From Staphylococcus sp. KG4-3 (GTDB lineage Bacteria > Bacillota > Bacilli > Staphylococcales > Staphylococcaceae), in NCBI RefSeq assembly GCF_033597815.2, contig NZ_CP166245.1, positions 992,001-1,056,000 on the forward strand: a stretch of DNA of 64,000 nt, in the 5' to 3' direction. How positions within the stretch are numbered: position 1 is the first letter of the stretch; each line of letters starts with the position of its first letter. The translations under genes were made by a program, and so were the position numbers. Shown here one piece after another: positions 61,888 through 64,000 of the stretch. The notes below the pieces were generated by a model. The model had not been told where the DNA came from. It worked only from the letters and a program-made list of their open reading frames with translations, and ran no database searches.

Positions 61888-63021
61888 TTAAACGCGTATG
61901 ACATGTGTATTGAAGTCATTGGCAGTTTCACCTGAAATGAGGTTATAAATTTTTGTAGCGTGTATTTCATGTTTAAAAAAATGTGCATTTTGTTTATTTA
62001 GTTGAGTAATATAATTGCGTTCAGGAAAAATTTGTTTCAATTGTTTTAAATATTGCTGTCCTTTTTGAGTCATGCCTAAGACCCTAACAGCATGTATTGC
62101 TTCAGGTTTTTGTTGCTGTTTCAAATTCAATAAAATATTCATTAATAATCGTTGAATGTGTGTATAGGTAAACCGTTTCGTTTTTAATAGAGTCATAAAC
62201 TGTTCGAAATTTTCTGCTTGGTCAATAAATTGAATTACTCGATTTTCGAAACCTTCACTCATGGTATAGATTTGGTTTAAGGAATCTGTATCTTGGTTTA
62301 ATATTGCGTATTTTAAATAGTGGAATGTGTCATTTACTGAAACATTTGGAACAGTATAATAGGGGTGAACAGACTCAGGAACTACTTGTTTCCATTGTGC
62401 ATTAGCATTTTGAAGTGATTTGCGAATTGAAGTGCCGCTCGCAAAACCTAAGTTCGCTATTTCTTTGTCATGATGTGCACTTTGTAAACGTGATATAGTC
62501 CATGGTTGTATTGTTGGTGCCCATTTTTGAATTGCTCTGATATAAGAAATACCAAGTGTATTATTTGGTGAAGACAGTAATTCATTGTTAGTTATTAGTT
62601 CACTTAGGATTCTAGGATAACTCTTACCTTCTTTTGTTTTTTCGGCAAACTGTATGGATTGTTCTGCATTTGAGATGTCTTCTGCTAATGTTAGAAAAGC
62701 ATCTATATTTCCAGACTCACTACCAAAAGATAAATGATCAATATTTAAATAATTAGCAACTTTTACGGCTAATTCAGCAAAATATTGTCCTGCCGATAAC
62801 GATGCAAAGACAGGAAGTTCAATTACTAAGTCAACTGCGCTTAATGCCATACGCGTGCGTTTAAATTTATTATAAATTGCTGGTTGTCCTCTCATTACAA
62901 AGCTTCCACTCATTATTGCGACAGAAACTTCAGAGTCGGTTATTGACTTTGATTGCTGAGCATGATATAAGTGACCATTGTGGAAAGGATTATATTCAGT
63001 GACTAGTGCAACACTTTTCAT
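61888..63021 (-). CDS. tmcAL: tRNA(Met) cytidine acetate ligase TmcAL (YlbM)
   Basis: The 377-aa protein is the acetate ligase that forms N4-acetylcytidine at position 34 of elongator tRNA-Met in Bacillus, using acetate and ATP. The nucleotidyltransferase motif EYNPFHNGHLYH is at residues 8-19. Later segments IMSGSFVMRGQPA and ASGTSIRKSL are characteristic of the family. ATG 63021 has GGAAG eight bases upstream; TTG 63027 is an unlikely alternative. Divergent from the DUF177 gene. Confidence 0.92.
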   Translation of the reverse strand: MKSVALVTEYNPFHNGHLYHAQQSKSITDSEVSVAIMSGSFVMRGQPAIYNKFKRTRMALSAVDLVIELPVFASLSAGQYFAELAVKVANYLNIDHLSFGSESGNIDAFLTLAEDISNAEQSIQFAEKTKEGKSYPRILSELITNNELLSSPNNTLGISYIRAIQKWAPTIQPWTISRLQSAHHDKEIANLGFASGTSIRKSLQNANAQWKQVVPESVHPYYTVPNVSVNDTFHYLKYAILNQDTDSLNQIYTMSEGFENRVIQFIDQAENFEQFMTLLKTKRFTYTHIQRLLMNILLNLKQQQKPEAIHAVRVLGMTQKGQQYLKQLKQIFPERNYITQLNKQNAHFFKHEIHATKIYNLISGETANDFNTHVIRV

Positions 63022-63147
63022 TTGCAATTCTTCCTTTCAGAATTCATTATAGTTATTGTAACAGATATAATTGTGTTAAGAAAAAATCTTGACAACTTAT
63101 GTCTATAAAGTTAAAATAAATTTTGTGCTTGATAGAGGTGAAGCCAT

Positions 63148-63696
63148 ATGAAATGGTCAATAACACAATTAAGAAAATTCCAAGATAAACCATTTGAGTT
63201 CCATCAAACGGTTAATTTTGATCATTTAGTAAAATCATTAGATTTAATAGATCTATCTGATATTGATGTTGAGGGTGAACTAACCGTCAGATCAAATGAA
63301 GTCATTGCAGATATGCATATAACAGGAACATACACAATGGCATGTGCACGTACATTGGTTCCAGTTGAAGTTCCTTTAGATATTAAATCTCAAGAGATTT
63401 TTGATTTAGAGGGATACGAGCAGTATGGCAACGATGAAGAAGATGATGAACATTACCATGATGCAACAGACGGTATGATAAATCTAAAGGATATTGCTGA
63501 AGAATTAGTTATTATTGAAAAGCCAATGCGTGCTTTTTCAAATGAAAGCGATCAGATGTTACGAGAAGGTAATGGTTGGGAAGTTATTGACGAAGAACAA
63601 GCGATTGAACTTGCACAAGAGAAGGAATCTTCCGAATCAGAGCAAATCGATCCTAGGCTTCAAAAACTACAACAATTATATGACGAAGAGCAATAG
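63148..63696 (+). CDS. DUF177/YceD family protein (YlbN)
   Basis: The 182-aa acidic protein is of the DUF177 family, almost always directly upstream of rpmF. The conserved VRSNEVIADMHITGTYTMACARTLVPVEVPL and the C-terminal acidic region are visible. In other bacteria and plastids YceD is linked to 23S rRNA metabolism and ribosome assembly; the exact role here is not shown. GAGGTGAAG is upstream of the ATG. rpmF follows at 80 nt. Confidence 0.9.
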   Translation: MKWSITQLRKFQDKPFEFHQTVNFDHLVKSLDLIDLSDIDVEGELTVRSNEVIADMHITGTYTMACARTLVPVEVPLDIKSQEIFDLEGYEQYGNDEEDDEHYHDATDGMINLKDIAEELVIIEKPMRAFSNESDQMLREGNGWEVIDEEQAIELAQEKESSESEQIDPRLQKLQQLYDEEQ

Positions 63697-63776
63697 CGGA
63701 TTTAACTAATCTATAGTATAATGGATTATTGAATCTAAAAATATCTATTTAGTGTTTGAATATAAGGAGGATTATC

Positions 63777-63950
63777 ATGGCAGTACCAAAAAGAAGAACG
63801 TCAAAAACAAGAAAAAATAAACGTCGTACGCATTTAAAAATTTCAGTACCTGGTATGACAGAATGCCCAAATTGTGGAGAATACAAATTATCTCACCGTG
63901 TATGTAAGAACTGTGGTTCATACAATGGCGAAGAAGTTGTATCAAAATAA
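63777..63950 (+). CDS. rpmF: 50S ribosomal protein L32, zinc-binding form
   Basis: L32 (57 aa) starts [18 protein letters not shown], the family signature. It has the zinc-ribbon Cys29-x-x-Cys32 and Cys42-x-x-Cys45 ([18 protein letters not shown]), so it is the zinc-containing, C+ form. ATG 63777 has AAGGAGG. The upstream frame from 63756 crosses this site and is not used. A short GGTT/AACC dyad follows before the window ends. Confidence 0.97.
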   Translation: MAVPKRRTSKTRKNKRRTHLKISVPGMTECPNCGEYKLSHRVCKNCGSYNGEEVVSK

Positions 63951-64000
63951 TTTCAATAATTTAAAGGTTACGTTATAACCTAATCGAATCGTTCATTAAT

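Overview
This window is chromosomal DNA of a low-GC Firmicute, almost certainly a Staphylococcus other than S. aureus. The proteins resemble remembered S. aureus proteins (PurL, PurF, deformylase, CtaA, FtsW, YlaN) closely but not identically, and the gene order follows the Bacillus/Staphylococcus backbone: purQLFMNHD; cydAB-ktrC; rnjA-rpoY-def-ykyA-pdhABCD-yktA; yktB-suhB; typA-ylaI-ylaN-ftsW-pyc-ctaA/ctaB; ylbC-ylbF-ylbG-rsmD-coaD-ylbM-ylbN-rpmF. I could not fix the species. I saw no tRNA, rRNA, insertion sequence, prophage or CRISPR array. Layout: 1-8.5 kb is the 3' part of the purine operon, tightly overlapped and closed by a strong terminator. 8.5-11.5 kb is a divergent thiamine-precursor ECF transporter (ykoEDC) under a TPP riboswitch with a terminator. 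11.5-18.2 kb has a small stress-type protein with a sigma-B-like promoter, a polytopic membrane protein, an RlmI-like methyltransferase, ptsHI and a glutaredoxin-like gene. 18.3-21.6 kb is cydAB behind a perfect Rex operator, followed by the K+ uptake regulator ktrC. 21.8-31.3 kb has RNase J1, the RNA polymerase epsilon subunit, deformylase, a YkyA lipoprotein and the pyruvate dehydrogenase genes. 31.5-40.2 kb holds a cupin-HTH regulator with a polyamine ABC transporter (potABCD), mntH with a MntR-type operator overlapping its -35 element, two staphylococcal membrane proteins and a long gene-free stretch containing a GC-rich structured segment that may be a new small RNA. 40.3-51.4 kb runs from yktB and suhB through typA, ylaI, ylaN and ftsW to pyruvate carboxylase. 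51.5-54.5 kb carries haem A/O synthesis (ctaA, ctaB) and ctaM. 54.8-57.1 kb is a compact UvrA-like ABC protein. 57.3-64 kb is the ylb block ending in rpmF. Themes: sugar uptake energised by PTS feeds pyruvate into PDH and pyruvate carboxylase; aerobic respiration is served by cytochrome bd and by haem A synthesis, with Rex linking cydAB to NADH. The most interesting unexplained items are the structured segment at about 40.05-40.24 kb, a short ASCH/DUF3850-like reading frame closed by a terminator at 51.56-51.71 kb, a nested palindrome before the pot regulator, a GDPD-family protein lacking a normally catalytic His, an extended basic tail on RNase J1, a structured element at 44.48-44.61 kb and a family of related intergenic hairpins.
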